Shown in pieces: positions 11,801 through 24,060 of a stretch of DNA of 64,000 nucleotides; the stretch's first letter is position 1; each line of letters opens with the position of its first letter. The stretch covers positions 8,199,154 through 8,263,153 of the forward strand of contig CM060851.1 in NCBI GenBank assembly GCA_030737835.1. Direction: 5' to 3'. The notes under the pieces are model-generated. The model ran no database searches. It had not been told where the DNA came from and saw nothing but the letters and a program-made list of their open reading frames with translations. Both the position numbers and the translations under genes were made by a program. Origin of the DNA: Acorus gramineus (taxonomy: Eukaryota; Streptophyta; Magnoliopsida; Acorales; Acoraceae).

Positions 11801-14800
11801 CAAATACATATCATCCTGTCAAATTCGAAAATATGATAAATGATTGTGTTAAAACAAGCACCAGGACCATAATGTAACTGAATTACAAACAACCACATTG
11901 TGGTTAATGGATTGTTGAAGTGACAGAAAACTCACATCAAAATAGTGGACGTAAGCATATAAAAAAGCCATAGGATTATATTTTGGCAAGCAAATTGGTG
12001 AGAAAGATTCAGATGTCCTGCAGAAAATTAATATAGTGTGAGAATGAAGCACACTGCCAAAAGTTGATTTACAGTGTAGGAATTGAGAATCTAAAGCAAT
12101 ACCAATTTACCTGTATACGTTCTATGCTTCTGCACAAAAACCAGTGTATTGAAAATTTCAGTTCAGCCTTCTTTGACATTTTAAATTTCATGTTTTGCCA
12201 CATTTGCCATAAAACCCAATGTATCATGCATATAACATGATCAACCAGTATCATTGGCATTTTAGTAGGCCTCAGAAAGGACGGCATATTGAGGCAGCCA
12301 TAGCATACCAAAATAAAATAAAATAAAATAACTTAAAACATTCAATCAAACCAGAGGCAGGAAGCACAATCTCCTTAGGAGTTGGTACAGGCTTTACAAA
12401 ACAACGAACTGGTTTCACAATGAAAGCAAATGCACTTGAAAGGAAAATTTCAGCATTGATGTCTATTCCAGGAAATTTTTCCTGTCAAAAGAACTGAAGA
12501 AATATATTTTTAACAAAGAAGAATTTTTTTTCCAAAATTGGGCCCACAGAAACATAGATGTCCTGAAGAAATCATGAGAGAACTTAACCCAAGAAGGAAC
12601 CAAATGAACCTGTAAAGATTATAACTATTGATGAAAATTCTAACTTCATATGATGAGATGGCATATTTTAGTTGCAAAATCAGTGACTCTTTTTTTCATT
12701 GAATTAAAGTTGGAGCTTCATATTAAAAATGTCACCCCTCAAAAAGAAGATGAGGGATCTCCAAAAAGGAATAGAGCAAGAAAGTAGAGAAAAGTAAAGA
12801 AGAAGATTAAAAGAAACAAAAGACCCTTTTGAAAATTAATATCAACCCATCCCAATTGGGTCCCATGAATAGTTAAAGCATGTTCCTTCTCAGCACGGTG
12901 GTCCAAGAAAAAAAGAATCCCCTAATAATCTCCCAAACACTCTAAAATTAGACTCTCCTCCTTTGAAATATACGTTCATTTCGAGCACGCAAATTATATG
13001 TTCTCAAAATCAGTGACCTTAACCTACTTACCAAAGACCAGGGACTTCACCGTCAAGAAAAACTCATTAGGGATTTTGTTTAATGATATATTATTGAGAA
13101 ATTTACCATCAGCTTCAATTAATTCATGAAACAACAAATGTACAAGAGCCATCTTTAGCTCAACCAACAAAAATTCACAAACAACCGAATCACGTGACTG
13201 CTTACCTAAAAGATTCAGAAGACAAAACAAAGTTGGCAAGTAGGAGCATGTCATCTGGATGAAGAGAGGCCTTTTGTGCACCTACAAGGCTGACAACCTG
13301 AGACAAGTCAAAGCCACTAAGATGACAAATGAATCACATTTAAAAAAAAGAAAGAAAAAAAAAGAATCACATTCAAAATTGTATAGGTTCTAAATCCGAA
13401 ATGAATAACGTCTATTTCTAAATGACATATATAAGTTAAAAGGATTTTCTTTGAAAAGTTCGATGAACCAGAAAACAAATATAACACGAAAAGATCAAAC
13501 AACCGTTAATAATGAAAAAAAAGGTCCTGGCTAAGCCCAATAAATAGTTGAAAATGATCAGTAATAAGCCAGTATTTGCAACACATGACATATCTTTCTT
13601 AGTTGTATAAAGCTTTAGTACAGAAAATGAGTTTGTAAAAATAAGTAGTGCAAGAATTGGTTCCCTGTAATATGCATTTAGTTGAAGAAAATTTCCCTAT
13701 TTGGTATTTGAAAACCTTTGTAAGCATAAAAGCATACTAAACCTTAGTAATTACCATGCAAAAATAGAACAGCATAGCTTGTTTGCCTATGATACACTCA
13801 AAATTATTAATAGATATAGAAAAATTAGCAGAGAACTTTCTAGTTCTGTAACTGGGAGGTGTTGTTTACAGGTTTTTCAAACACTTTTCTGATGTATAAT
13901 ACGAATTTTTAAATACAAACCTTGTGCTTGCACATAAGTATTGCAAATAAGACCCCAGAGTCTGCAACATCTTGCAAAATAGCACCAGCAGCTTGTCTTG
14001 TTGAGTAAGCAAGAGGAAGACATGTATATGCATGAAGAAATGTAGCAGGATTCCTGCAAAGGAAAATTACACAGTTGAAGGTTTCAGACTGTGGCTCACA
14101 TGGTTTATTAAATGTGAAACCATGTTAATACTTGATTGCTAAAACTTCATCAGACATCACCATAAGCCCTAATCTCCTTGCATAGGTTACAGATAAATTT
14201 AAAACAACTTCAGATGAGGTACTTCAATGAATTTTTATATTTCCAGTTTCATACCAGATATGCGAAACGCCTTGAGTTTATTGTTTATTTTTTGAGGGAG
14301 GTGGGAGTTTATACACCAGTAATTCATAAAAGGGGTTGCATATTGAACTAAAGATATGGGGAAATGCTTTACTTTGGCGAAAGATAATAATAGGGACAAT
14401 CACATGCAATCCCCAAATGCTTTCACTTTTTTATATTGTGTATACATCATTTAACGAAGCATGAAGGTACCTTCATGAAAAATGGAGTATATACTCCAAT
14501 GAATTGTATATATCCACTTAGGCGTAATAATTACATGCTTCGGTAGATGATGCATATACATAATTAGCAAGATGGAATGCGTGCGGGGCTGCATACAAGG
14601 ACTGAACGTAACAGCAGCCTTTGAGGAAATGTGGGAGTTCGGAAATTTCATTAAAAACACAGATATAAATACCATATACATTGCGAGATTGCGAGGCAAC
14701 AGAGAAGTCTGCCAATTTATTGGGAAATGCTTTAGAATATGAAAATTCAAGTCATCCGAAACCAAGACAATGCTTGAGTACATGGAAAGCAACTCTAAGC

Positions 14801-17800
14801 AGATGTTTAGTAAATTAATTTCTGTCAGCACATGGTAATCAACTAATAAAACTATCTAGTATCAACGAGTTACAAACCAACTGAATGAATGAATTAGGGA
14901 AGAGAAGACCGCTTCCGTTCCTCCAAGCAAAGATGTCATATCATACTTTGGATTCTTTTCAAAGCATCTATTGACTGACTTTGTTAATATAAGCAGCATC
15001 TGCATTTATAATATTAAAAAGTAATTCAAGATAGCAAAAAAAGAAAGAAAAAGGCAGGCAATGGATGCTGCCACTGTTTATGGTGCCAAGTATTCATTGA
15101 AAAAAAACAAAGAAAGAAACAAGGAATCTACCTGACCATAGATGAGCTCTAACTGTCCCCTCAATGCCTCATAAGGCTCTTCAGTACAGCTAATGCAGAC
15201 TAGATATATCGGACCCTTTACAAGAAAAACTACCTGAAGATACACAATTTTAAGTCTATAAACAGATGATCTAAAAAAATAGAATACTAGACATGAGAAC
15301 TGCAACTATAGATGAAATATAAAGGGTAAAATATAATGGCCATTGCATGTTTTATGATGATCAAAGTAAAATTCATCAATCCCACCAACTTGATCCCTTA
15401 ATTTCTTCCGTAATGCTCATTCAATCATTTACAAGAACTCATATTTAGAGACACTTAGCAGAAGCAAATCATCATATCAATTAAATGGATTGGTGGACAT
15501 TTGAGATATGGCAGTGTAATTTCTCGGGGTTCAATAGAACAGCATCTTATTGGAATACTATTGCCATGCATGTATTTATTTAGTGCCAAACTATGCCTGT
15601 CACACTACCAAGGTATCTATGCGCACCATACACCAGCAAAACTGACTGATCATACAAAATACCCTGGAAATCAATTTGCAGTGTAATAAGCAATCCCAAT
15701 TAGAAAATTCACATCAACTAGGATATTCCAAAAACAATGTAAAGTTGGTTAAATAAAGAACACCAATTACACATGAGAAGGCAACCTACCTGATGTTTTC
15801 CAGCTCTTACGAATTTGATGCGATCTCCACTGTAAAAATTATCAATGAATTAAAAAATGACGCCTCAGCAATTCTTTTTGCTGGATTACTGATCACAATT
15901 TACTAAAAATTTAATGTGCTTCGATCTATGTACCTGTTTTCTACGAAAGAAATGATGGCTTGCAGGGTTGCTGAAAATCCTGCTAGCTTATGTTCATCTC
16001 CGTACCTGGAAAAACATCATGAATGCTACATTTGAAGACATTTCTGCAGTGCAAATACAACCAGATGTTCTACCATCAATATCTATTAAGAGAGGGGTAA
16101 AAACCTGGAGTATATTGGCTTGCCAGAGTTGCTCAACACAAAAAAGTGCTTCTTCCGCTTCCTCCATGACATAAAAGCATCATCCTGCATTTCAGTTGCA
16201 AATGACAAAAAACTCAGGGATGATGGACCAAATGGAAATAAGTAAAATATAATTGAACTAGAATATTTACTCAATTGGATGTACTCATTAATCAGTATTT
16301 AAGACATCACATTTAGCTCTCAAAATACATTGATAATTAATTTGCAGTAAGTCAAGAAGATATGGATAAAATTAAGCAGAATAAGATCATATTATCATAT
16401 ATATCGCACTAGAACTTTACCCTTCAACCTAGTCTAAGCATATAATAAGAATGCGATGATTCCATAAGATAATTAAAAGAGTAAACTTTAGGGTTGATTA
16501 GGAGTATTTTCTGATAAAAGGTGGGAAATCACCATCCGAATTTTATTTTGCAGATGTGTATATAGATTAAATCTTGAGTAAAAAGTTCAATGATTATTCT
16601 TAATTTTATTAAAAAACAAGTGCCCAGGTACACTAGATTTGAGAGAGAGAAAAAAAAAAACTTTTGAGATATTGAAACAACAATAATTCAAATTTCCCTT
16701 AAAATCATAATCTGTGGAAAGGGTATAAGATGAAAAATACAGCAATTGACCCTACACATCCTCAAGAAGTTCAAAAGGGTTGTGCTTTTCTACCATTCCA
16801 CAGTTGCATCAAACATCATATGCCACCAGTGTTCACAGATCTTCTGGAGATGATTTCAACACCAAAATGGAAAGAAAAGTAAACCATGATTTTTATACAT
16901 GTTAATAGAATGAACCAACTACAAGTACAACATCGAACAAGTGAAAGTCCATTAATAAAGTCATGATAAAGTCCCAAAAAATGTAGCAATATATGAAGCA
17001 TCCTTTATAAAGTCACAAAAAATTGTCGCGACCAAATTTTATTTTCCCAAAGCACACATTAACCGAAAACATCAGGGGAAGAGGTAACAGACACTCTCAA
17101 GAACAACCAACCATAGAGTAGAAGCCTATAATCTTAGTAGGAGGTTCTAGACAAATTACATCAGACTTTGTTACCAAACCGTGGATCTGATACAAACCAC
17201 ACTACCATCTTCTTCCAAGCAAACATTCACCAGAAGCAAGGAACACGTACAGCACATGCATACATTCACCATTAACCTCCAACAGCCATGCAGCCTGTGA
17301 GACATGCATAAGCAGTAATCATTTTTGAGGGGTTATCCCACATGCGATGTGTTGGAGTCTATGGATTGCCCCGAACGAGAGCTTTGCGGGATCTCGGGCA
17401 TCCATTCTAATCAGAGATGGCCCAAACTCTTCCACACTTAGGGATGTTCTCAAAATGCTTTTGTTGATAATAAGAGGGATATCCCTCCCTTTTATCTTTC
17501 TTTTGTTCTCTCTTTTGTGGCTCTTATGTTTTTTTCACTTGGAGATCCCTTATCTCATCTTGTTCGAGGGGCGACATCTTACTATATGACACTCCAATCT
17601 TCTTCTCAAAAAAAGTAAAAAATCTTGCTACATAGACATTGATTCAAATGCCTATGGTAAATCCGTTCAAACACTCACCCGTTAGGGATGTTTTTCAAGG
17701 GCATAATTACATTACTCTCAAAACATGTCCATGTTCACAGTGATTAGCTCAGAATGATCAAATCTTTCAAGGAAAAAGGCTCTAAATTGAAAACACTTGA

Positions 17801-18634
17801 ACAACCATCGCGGGTTTTATACATTCTTAAGTCCAGTTCTCCTTGGAGAGGGCTCTAATGCTTCAATCTGAGGGGATAAATGGAGAGGAACATTCTCTTA
17901 GTTTTGACTTTTTTTTTCCTTTTGCCTTTTTTTTCTTAATTTTGTTTTTTCTTTTATTTCGGAGATCATTCCCCCCGTCTCCATTCTCCATATGAAGCTC
18001 CAATCTTTTCTTAGAAGATCCCAGCATTTCAATCCAGGCATTCGCAGAGGAAAAACCACATATCACCAAATTCACAAACAATTCACACCGATCATAAAAC
18101 ATTCACAACAACTTTCCTAAAATTAACAAATTGAGAACTAAACATAAGCAAAATTTCCCACTTCACCTCATCGAGATGCTGCTTCCCCGCGACCCACGCA
18201 GCAGAATCCGACCCCGCTTCCACCGTCAGTCCACCATCATCATCTTCATCAGCCTCCTCGATCCCGCCGCCGCTGCTCCCCCTCTCCCCGGCATACCCGC
18301 TGCTGCTGGGACTCGGCGACCGCTCCGACGGCCCCTCCACCTCCTCCTCCACGATCTCAGCGACCACCGCCGCCTCGGCACCCGGAACAGACTCCTTCAG
18401 GTCTCCGCTAACCTCGATCTCGTCGCGGACGCCGTGGTCGGGGTCCATGGATCCATTCGCGAGGGCAGCGGAGTCTTCTTTGTCGATGTCGTCGGGCTCG
18501 TTGATGGTGAGGGATCTGAAGCTCTCTTCGGAGGTCTTGGGGGAGCTGGGATTAGGGTTGGGTATGGGGTTTTGGCCGTCGTCATGGTTGTTGTCGTTGT
18601 CCAGGTGAAGTGTGGAAGTCGAATTGGAGGCCAT
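8876..18634 (-). CDS. MON1: Vacuolar fusion protein MON1 (SAND family)
   Basis: MON1 pairs with CCZ1 as the guanine-nucleotide exchange factor for Rab7 on late endosomes and vacuoles. Coding exons: 18634-18167, 16184-16105, 16005-15934, 15829-15790, 15233-15132, 14999-14878, 14053-13921, 13297-13206, 12017-11936, 11815-11751, 11575-11282, 11183-11092, 10240-10176, 8971-8876. All junctions are GT-AG, phases agree, and the sum is 1803 nt = 600 aa, close to Arabidopsis SAND. Exon 1 encodes a disordered acidic N-terminus containing [18 protein letters not shown]. The conserved part runs from [20 protein letters not shown] through [112 protein letters not shown] and [14 protein letters not shown] to the C-terminus [10 protein letters not shown]. 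Introns hold repeated retroelement tails. No frame break is seen, so it looks functional. Confidence 0.97.
10640..10795 (+). mobile_element. Retroelement 3' end copy, MON1 intron
   Basis: T-rich segment with the signature GAGATCCCTCATCTC, then TTGTTCGACAACATTTC, then ATGAAGCTCCAATCTCC, then a run of A. The same ordered signature occurs at 12686-12830 (reverse), 17337-17616 and 17875-18020. The poly-A end and fixed 3' sequence with variable 5' extent fit 5'-truncated non-LTR retrotransposon copies. It is in the last-but-one intron of MON1, antisense to the gene. Confidence 0.6.
12352..12481 (-). other. Cryptic exon-like segment in MON1 intron 8
   Basis: A 130 nt stretch bounded on the minus strand by a good acceptor (TTTTGACAG) and a donor-like GTTTGA. 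Its second frame is open and coding-like ([19 protein letters not shown], then [12 protein letters not shown]). It has no counterpart in MON1 proteins. Spliced in after exon 8 it would give a TAG within six codons, so inclusion would truncate the protein. It could be a poison exon or a captured fragment; I do not recognise the peptide. Confidence 0.3.
12686..12830 (-). mobile_element. Retroelement 3' end copy, MON1 intron
   Basis: Reverse-oriented relative of the 10640-10795 segment: on the minus strand GAGATCCCTCATCTTC, a GAGGGGTGACATTT block, then ATGAAGCTCCAACTTTAAT and a short A run. It lies in the MON1 intron between coding exons 8 and 9, in the same direction as the gene. Confidence 0.6.
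17337..17616 (+). mobile_element. Longer copy of the same retroelement tail
   Basis: The longest of the four related segments. It starts upstream with a GC-richer part (GATGTGTTGGAGTCTATGG... GGATCTCGGGCATCCATT) and then runs into the shared T-rich tail with GAGATCCCTTATCTC, GAGGGGCGACATCTT and ACACTCCAATCTTC before an A-rich end. The variable 5' extent is typical of 5'-truncated LINE copies. It sits in MON1 intron 1. Confidence 0.6.
17875..18020 (+). mobile_element. Fourth copy of the retroelement tail
   Basis: Diverged relative of the three segments above: T-rich, GGAGATCATTCCCCCCGTCT, then ATATGAAGCTCCAATC. It lies about 150 bp downstream of MON1 exon 1, inside intron 1. No flanking duplication was recognised. 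Confidence 0.5.
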
Positions 18635-18849
18635 TTTTTTACAATTTGGAGAAATTTAGGGTTTCGATTGAACGGATTGAATGTAGAGAGAGAAGGGGGG
18701 GGGGGGGTTGTTTTGGTTTTGGTTCGTCTCTTTGGAACGGTTGGTTTTCTCAGGTTGCCATTTCGAGGGGTGGAAGGTTCGGTAGTCTGTGTCTCTTTGA
18801 CAAGTTGTTGGGAGGAAAACTGGAGATGGGTTTCGTAATTGGGCCTTTA

Positions 18850-20190
18850 CGTATAATGGGCTTTTGAGGTCGTCAACGAGACGTGTTAAACGGGACGGTC
18901 TCGGTACGATATGGGCCGGCACGTTTAAATCCCATTCTGGGCTGCTTGCACTTTGCATTTTACACGGAGTCCATTTTACATTCTAAAACATGAGATCGCA
19001 TTTTCCTAAAAATTATTGTATATCTCATCTAATGTGAGATATGTATTTTATAAAATGTGAATTATATATTACAATGTGTTGAATTATATCATTTATAAAA
19101 AATTTAAAAAATTATAACGAGGTATATACCTTGATACGATGAGTAAGAGAAGCTAATGAGATATAGATGATTGCATCTGTGACAAAAAAAATGATTGATT
19201 ATAACAGAGCTCGGTTGAGTTGTTTATTATTGTGAGTTGTTACACTCAGTCTGTTTTACAATATTTTCTGCAACTTAAAAATAGTCTATCAATCACTTGT
19301 ACATTGTGATATCAATGAATACTGCATTATCAATAAAAAATATACTAGTGTATAATTTACTTTTTATAACAATATATATTTTAATGGGCTAATTTATATT
19401 TTACGAAGAAGAAAAATACTGCATATAGGATTGGACATATCACTTTCATTGCGTATACCACACATCATTCAAATAAAAGAAAAGAGCCTTAGTGAATTCA
19501 GTCATTTTTTAGTCTCATACGTAGTTACATATATTTCGTTAGTTTCGTCTACTCACTATAAAAACATATATACGTAGTTGCAAAAAAATTTAAAAATAAA
19601 AATAAAAACTTGAATGGATTGCGGTTATTCTGGAAATGTGATCGAGTGTAACATTTTCCTAAAACATTTAGGATACTTGGCCCCATTTCTAGCCCAATCC
19701 ACATTTTTTGTTTTATAAAAAAAAAAAAAGAATACTTGAGGCATGTAGTTTTATTTAAAATGAAGTAAATGTATTTCAATGAATTATATGGATTAATTCA
19801 TTGAATGTATAAAATAAAATATATGCGACTCTGTTTGCAGGTTTGCAGTCCTCAACTATTTCGATTTGGCTTATCTATTTCATGAGGATGATATACTTGA
19901 TGTATCTTCTTGACTTTTGCATCTTGGTGGTGGATTATTATTTCCAAAATTTATCAGTTGGGATTACCTTCTAAATGTTACAGTTCTTCCACATTCTAGA
20001 ATATATTGATATGATTTAAAATAAAATTTTATTGATATGATTTAATTAAATCTGATTTTGATATCTTAAAATATTTATGATTTATCTAAATTTGATAATA
20101 ATAGATTAGTAATTAAACAAATTAATAGATTAGTAATAATAATCTTATTAGATAAGATTGTATCATTGAATAATTTTAAAATTTAAATAA
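18850..20190. other. AT-rich intergenic region upstream of MON1
   Basis: No coding-like frame is visible. The part next to MON1 presumably holds its promoter and 5' leader; a C-run (minus strand) lies near 18696-18708, but no specific element can be called. Beyond 19000 the sequence is low-complexity A/T. Confidence 0.5.
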
Positions 20191-20197
20191 ATCTATT

Positions 20198-20780
20198 ATT
20201 GTTAGTAATTAAACAATTGATTAAGCGATAAAAAGGAAAATAAAAATATTGGGCACAGAATTTTTTTAATAAATAAGTAATAGATATATTAGTTTAAAAT
20301 TTAAATAAATAAATATATATTAGTAATTAATCAACTATTTAGAGGATAATAAGAGAAATGAAAATACTTATAATTCATGTATATCTATCATGTAGTTATC
20401 CATTATATATTTTAAAATTTTAAAATTTAAATTAATAGATATATTAATAATTAATCAACTGTTTAAAGTATAATAAAAGAAATGAAAATACTTATAATCC
20501 ATGTATATCTATCATGTAGTTCTCCATTATATATTTTAAAATTTAAATTAATAGATATATTAGTAATTAATCAATTTTTTAAAGGATAATAAGGGAAGTG
20601 AAAATACTTATAATCCATGTATATCTATTATGTAATTATCCATTAAATATTTTAAAATTTTAAAATTTAAATTAATAGATACATTAGTAATTAATCAATT
20701 GTTTAAAGGACATAAAGGGAAATGAAAATACTGGATCAGAATCCTTTTAATAAGTAACTAATAGATATATTTTTAAGAAA
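20198..20780. repeat. AT-rich tandem array, about 115-125 bp units
   Basis: Units start with (A)GTAATTAATCAA at about 20322, 20447, 20562 and 20686, with a more diverged unit from about 20198. Each carries AAATGAAAATACTTATAAT, CATGTATATCTAT, a TCCATTA block and a TTTTAAAATTTAAATTAATA block. The third period is shorter because one TTTTAAAA block is missing. No coding content. Confidence 0.85.
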
Positions 20781-21393
20781 ATTTCTTATATATATATATA
20801 TTGAAATGATAAAACGGTAACATGCGGTGGCAGCTCCAAATTTTTTTATAGATGAGCGTCATTTAAAATAAATTTTACAAAATTTTTTAAAAATTGAATC
20901 TTGTTATATATTTATCAAAAACATAAAAAAAAAATTTGAAAATAAAATAACTTACATCAATAAAAAAAATAAACCATAAAAAAAAAGATGAAGGATTTTC
21001 ATTATATAAACTTTTACAATTTAGGAATTTTAAATATAAAATCTGAACCAAACATGATCAACTGATAGGGTCACTGGTGGGCTGTTCATAAAATATGGAC
21101 GTCCTGCGGTTACCGATATCAGGCGATATATCCCTTTCTTTCTCTCCGTAACCCTCCTCCCCCCTGCCTTTTGCCATGCTCGCATTTACTGCCTCCCTCA
21201 TTGTGCGGCCACCATCACCACCGCATACCCACCAACACTACCACATTCTCACAACCACCACCACGACAATGTCGTCAGATACAAAGCGACCAAGGGAGGA
21301 GGGAGATTGGGGTAACAGGTTTGAGGCGGGGTTATAAAATTCGGATTTGGTTTTTTCCCTATATTAATCTATTGGGTGAGTCCAAACTTTAAA

Positions 21394-21872
21394 AGCCTTG
21401 TTTGATAAAGGAATAAATTTTTAAGATAAGTTAGTCTAATTCATGGGGATAAAAAAATTACTATTTTTATTTGCATTGGGTAATGCTTTTTATTATCCTC
21501 ATTTTTTGTGTTCTTATCTTCAAATCTTGTATTTAGATCAAATATGAGATAACATCAAATTTTAAAAAAAAATACCAGATCTACCCTTCCTCCTATTAAT
21601 GGGGCATTAATATTGTTTGGTGGAACACATTTTTTCTTTTTATTGTTTTTTTTTAAGGGTAGTCATAAATGTTATCTCAATTTTAGGGATAAAAAATTGG
21701 GACAAAGGCTGTTCCACCTTTTACCCAGAACAAATTATCACCATTTTTTATCTCAAAATGTGGACAATTATCTTTGCTTTATCCCCTTTTTTTTAATGTC
21801 ATATGAGATAGCAAGTGATTTAACCCATTTTTTTTCCTTATTCCAACCCCTTATCCCCATGCCAACTAGGCC
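21394..21872. mobile_element. MITE, TAA-targeting family, copy 1
   Basis: A 479 bp element with terminal inverted repeats GCCTTGTTTGATAAAGGAAT and, at the right end reverse-complemented, GGCCTAGTTGGCATGGGG. Internal blocks GGGGCATTAATATTGTTTG, GGTAGTCATAAATGTTAT and TGTGGACAATTATCTTTG recur in the copies at 26695-28025 and 28029-28559. The flanks are AAA on both sides. The GTTTG-type ends and TAA target in the sister copies suggest a PIF/Harbinger-derived MITE. Non-coding. Confidence 0.8.
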
Positions 21873-22929
21873 AAAGAGTTTATCTAATTATTATCTAACA
21901 AGACAATAATAGATTGTAAACTGAGCTTTAGTTAAATCAAGAAACATCTTCTATCCTTTAAAAGAAGTCAAGTGATCAAATCTTTAAGAGCACCATTCTA
22001 TAAAAAAAAAAAAAGATTGTTCACAATATCTCCATTCCACCAATGTGAGTATTGCCTACCCCCTCCCTTTGTTTTTTTTTTTTTAGTTTTTTTGTAGGCC
22101 CACTAAACGGTGTACGGTTGTGAGGGAGAGGGCAACTAGGCAATTTAACGATCAGGTCCTGGTCGGGTCGGGGTGGACCTGAACCCAACCTATTTAAGTG
22201 TAGGGTCTTTCGTGTCAGATTAACCCATTAACAGGCATAGGTCAAATAAAGAAAGGTCGAGAAACTTCTTAAGGGCCTACAATGCCTTCATTATTATTTT
22301 TTTAATAGAGCCTAGTGTATTATAAATAGTTCTTCACTATTTTGATTTTTAAATGTTTTATAAGGGAATATTTGGAATATGATTTGGATTATTATACTTT
22401 TACATGAAGTCAAAAGCTTATAAAAATATTTCAAATGCTTAAAATTGTAAATGATTATTCAGTATTTAGTTATAAATGTTGAATTAGATAACTGGTGTTG
22501 GGTTGGATCATAAATAAAAAAAAACAATAATGATTCCTAGGCTCCAATTTTTCAGGCCCCATCACAGGCCCCATGATGTGACAAGTGTACATTGTCTATT
22601 ATACCCTTTACTTGATAACTACCTTAACATGTATCCCTATGATTGTGGAGTATCATTTAATTCTGAAAATTCTGTATTTATTCACCATTAATGGATTCTT
22701 AAAATCTTGCAACAATATTTGAGAGGGACCGGAGAAACCATTGATGTTGAAACAATTAAAAATCTGTCTTGTATGCGAAATGAAGAGGTTTTGCATTACG
22801 GAATTGATTTTGTTTATGGATAATACGTGAGAGCAAATCGGAAATTCTATTTTTGAGGAGAAGACACGAAATCTTTTTTTTTTTTTCGATTTGGATCTCA
22901 CATCAATGTCTCTCGGATCAGGTTTGACA

Positions 22930-23490
22930 TTATTAGATTCGTAAAAAAATTGTGTTTTGCTTTTTGTTTTAAATATTTAAACACAATTTTTTTCATGTAT
23001 TGAATGTCATTTATCACATTTTGATTTGTTTTTGTTTCAATATCTAAATGTACCGTTACATTTTATATATGAGTAGTTTGTTTGATGTTACTGTTACATT
23101 GTTGACAATGTAATTTTTCAAATCTGTATTATTTTGTTACATTCGTAAATGTAACAGTCAACCGCATGCATGTATTGATTTATATTTGTTACATTTATGA
23201 ATGTAACATTCATTCGTGTATTGCATTTGTTTCAATGTAAATAGTAATTTATATTTGTTACATTTATTACTGTAACAGTCAAATACATATGTTTGTTAAA
23301 TGTATCACATAATAAAAAAAGTGTTTTGACATTTTCTATAAAATGTAACTGACTATTGAAAATATAATCTGTTTCTAAATTGTTTAAACATTGCATGGAA
23401 TGTAAAATATTTAGGTAGGAAAATGAAATTGTTTGTTATATTTATGTAAATGTAACAGTTCTGATGTAAATGTAACAAATCGTTGTGAGA
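22930..23490. repeat. Cluster of TGTTACAT/ATGTAACA inverted repeats
   Basis: At least four short imperfect palindromes of the form GTTACAT...ATGTAAC occur: around 23135-23157, 23188-23210, 23257-23279 and 23437-23460. More half-sites lie between 23050 and 23490. Each can form a hairpin of roughly 7-9 bp. The stretch is otherwise AT-rich and non-coding. Confidence 0.6.
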
Positions 23491-23879
23491 GATATAAATA
23501 TTTAATAAAGGTATTTGATGTAACTAATTCATATAGTAACCATATGTGTTTTTTTATTAAATTTGAATACAATAAATATCCAACTTTTTTAGTGTAATTT
23601 AGGTTCAATTGTAATTTAGGTAAGGATTTTAAAATTCAAAATTTGAAATGGTTAAATGGATTTCAAGATTCACATGGAAAGGTAATAACCGAATAGAGAA
23701 AATGGGGGGATTTGGGTTAATGAAAGAGATTTTTAATGAAGAACATATTTGTATTTTACCATTTTACCATTTTTAAAAAGTCAACAAGTCAATTAATAAC
23801 AATCAATAAGGTGATGACACCTCATAGGGCTTGTTAGTGGGGCTTATATTTTGGGGCATGGGTATCACCACTCAAAAAA

Positions 23880-24060
23880 AAATCACATAGTATTTGGGTT
23901 GGATTAATCGGATCCATAAGATCGGGTAGGGGTGAATTCAGACCATATCCTTTTTCATTGTCGGGTTCTTCGAGTCGAGTATTTATGTCTTTTATCGGGT
24001 TAGATTTAAATCGGGTCCGGATCGACACGTGATCCTTTGACAGGCTTAGGGGCAACCGCC
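23880..24060. mobile_element. Degenerate hAT-type end with GGGT motifs
   Basis: Diverged relative of the intact element at 36620-37438. It has scattered CGGGT/GGGTT blocks and finishes GATCCTTTGACAGGCTTAG, resembling the CCGTTGACAGGCCT end of that element. A second degenerate end of the same kind (TTAACAGGCATAGG) is at about 22230-22245. Neither shows a clear partner end or target duplication. Confidence 0.4.

Noticed and set aside
18131..18838. 235-codon plus-strand frame opposite MON1 exon 1
   Set aside because: It is the antisense shadow of the GC-rich first exon, which is securely identified as MON1; the peptide is a Val/Gly-rich read without any domain.
21171..21392. 73-codon frame starting MPCSHLLPPSLCGHHHHR
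   Set aside because: His/Pro-rich low-complexity, no domain, no splice-consistent continuation.
22900..23500. CRISPR-like array
   Set aside because: The repeated TGTTACAT motifs are short, variable and irregularly spaced in a plant genome; no direct-repeat and spacer structure.
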